Shown here piece by piece: positions 6,782 to 7,524 of a stretch of 7,524 nt of DNA; position 1 is the first letter of the stretch, and each line of letters opens with the position of its first letter. Under the pieces are notes generated by a model, which made no database searches, was not told the origin of the DNA, and saw only the letters and a program-made list of their open reading frames with translations. Source of the stretch: Chitinophagaceae bacterium (GTDB lineage: Bacteria; Bacteroidota; Bacteroidia; Chitinophagales; Chitinophagaceae). Location: the NCBI GenBank assembly GCA_019454915.1, contig JACFNM010000206.1:1-7524 (forward strand), given 5' to 3'. The translations under genes were made by a program, and so were the position numbers.

Positions 6782-6976
6782 AATACCAGGCAGATTTGTT
6801 TATTGTTCAGCCTGTCAAAAAAACAGAACTAATAAACGCAAAAGAAACCTTCCTTAAGTTTTTCAACGTTTATAGTTCAATTATTGTTTCGACGGAAAGC
6901 GGCTATGTTCTGCCCGGGTTGCGGATGATTCTATAGGATGAATATCCGATAGCTTCTTTATCGTTAAACAAAAGGT
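6782..6976 (+). other. Predicted long mRNA leader of metH with two hairpins
   Basis: Two stems are visible. The first pairs GTTTATTGTTC (6798-6808) with GAACTAATAAAC (6826-6837), eleven pairs with one bulged T, capped by TGT (6813-6815) with ACA (6823-6825). The second is CTAT-A-GGAT (6931-6939) with ATCC-G-ATAG (6944-6952), eight pairs with one A.G mismatch and loop GAAT, ending 24 bases before the ATG. Three tiny reading frames overlap or adjoin in 6905-6952. I looked for the cores of SAM-I, SAM-II and cobalamin riboswitches, which control methionine genes in other bacteria, and recognised none. A regulatory role is inferred from length, position and folds only. Confidence 0.35.
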
Positions 6977-7524
6977 ATGAAAAACAAGAAGAATATCCGG
7001 GAAGAACTGAGCAGGCGTATCCTGATTATAGATGGCGCCATGGGTACGATGATCCAGCAATACAAACTCAGTGAAGCAGATTTCCGTGGACAGCGGTTTA
7101 AAGACTGGCAATTGGATGTGAAAGGGAATAATGATTTATTAAGCATCACGCAGCCTCAAATTATAACTGAGATTCACAAGAAATATCTCGACGCGGGCGC
7201 CGACATCATTGAAACCAACACATTCAGCAGCACCGCCATTGCCCAGGCGGACTATGAAATGCAGTCGCTGGCGTACGAGCTCAATGTTGCAGCGGTTCAC
7301 TGTGCGAAAAAAGCAATTGAAGAATCAGGCAAACAGGCGTGGATAGCGGGTGCTATAGGACCCCTGAACAAAACACTCAGCCTGTCGCCGGACGTGAACA
7401 ATCCCGGTTACCGGGCAGTGACCTTTGAGGAGGTGGCAAATGCCTATTATACGCAGATTAGCGGTCTGCAGGAGGGAGGCGTAGATATCCTGTTGATAGA
7501 AACCATCTTCGACACCTTGAATGC
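6977..7524 (+). CDS. metH: Methionine synthase MetH, homocysteine-binding N-terminal domain (cut by the window end)
   Basis: Only the first 182 codons are present. They match the homocysteine S-methyltransferase barrel of cobalamin-dependent methionine synthase, which moves a methyl group from 5-methyltetrahydrofolate through cobalamin to homocysteine in the cytoplasm. Recognisable MetH blocks are [13 protein letters not shown] (17-29), [14 protein letters not shown] (31-44), [14 protein letters not shown] (47-60), [14 protein letters not shown] (73-86), [17 protein letters not shown] (125-141) and [11 protein letters not shown] (172-182). These follow E. coli MetH closely, block by block. 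The zinc-binding cysteines, the folate barrel, the cobalamin DXHXXG site and the activation domain would all lie beyond the window. The start at 6977 sets the usual short tail before the first strand. It has no proper Shine-Dalgarno; AAAGG sits too close to the ATG. It may be a full-length gene of about 1200 codons or the first half of a split pair, as some Bacteroidota separate the homocysteine domain into its own gene. Confidence 0.94.
   Translation, partial: MKNKKNIREELSRRILIIDGAMGTMIQQYKLSEADFRGQRFKDWQLDVKGNNDLLSITQPQIITEIHKKYLDAGADIIETNTFSSTAIAQADYEMQSLAYELNVAAVHCAKKAIEESGKQAWIAGAIGPLNKTLSLSPDVNNPGYRAVTFEEVANAYYTQISGLQEGGVDILLIETIFDTLN

Noticed and set aside
6742..6976. SAM or cobalamin riboswitch upstream of metH
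   Set aside because: I searched by eye for the conserved cores of SAM-I, SAM-II and the B12 box and found none. A covariance search could still find a divergent member.

Overview
The window looks like a stretch of ordinary chromosome from a member of the Bacteroidota, probably close to the Chitinophagales. The clearest sign is the promoters: each of the five protein genes has an exact TANNTTTG box upstream, the Bacteroidota form of the -7 element. None of the starts has a convincing Shine-Dalgarno sequence. The protein families also fit: a Bacteroidota-type Ig-like lipoprotein, a UvrD helicase fused to a RecB-like nuclease, RecR and MetH. The phylum is well supported. The family is a guess from general familiarity, not from a search.

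Layout from left to right. A tRNA-Arg(CCU) gene lies on the minus strand (32-103). All protein genes lie on the plus strand: a small two-helix membrane protein with TPR repeats (343-993), a 1056-residue helicase-nuclease (1283-4453), a 480-residue Ig-like lipoprotein (4601-6043), recR (6124-6741), and the first 182 codons of metH (6977 to the window end). Although all point the same way, each gene has its own promoter candidate, so they look like separate transcription units rather than an operon. A very long perfect hairpin (1008-1066) closes off the TPR gene from the helicase gene.

Functionally, two genes concern DNA repair. The helicase-nuclease should unwind and cut DNA ends, and RecR loads RecA with RecO and RecF. 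metH is methionine synthase. The TPR protein and the lipoprotein belong to the cell envelope and have no known specific role. No mobile element, CRISPR array or defence island is visible.

The points most worth a second look are regulatory. The helicase gene and recR both have the promoter box exactly four bases before the ATG, which predicts leaderless mRNAs. metH has a predicted leader of about 195 bases with two hairpins and a chain of three tiny reading frames, and it matches no riboswitch core that I recognise. I found no strong case for a wholly new system here.
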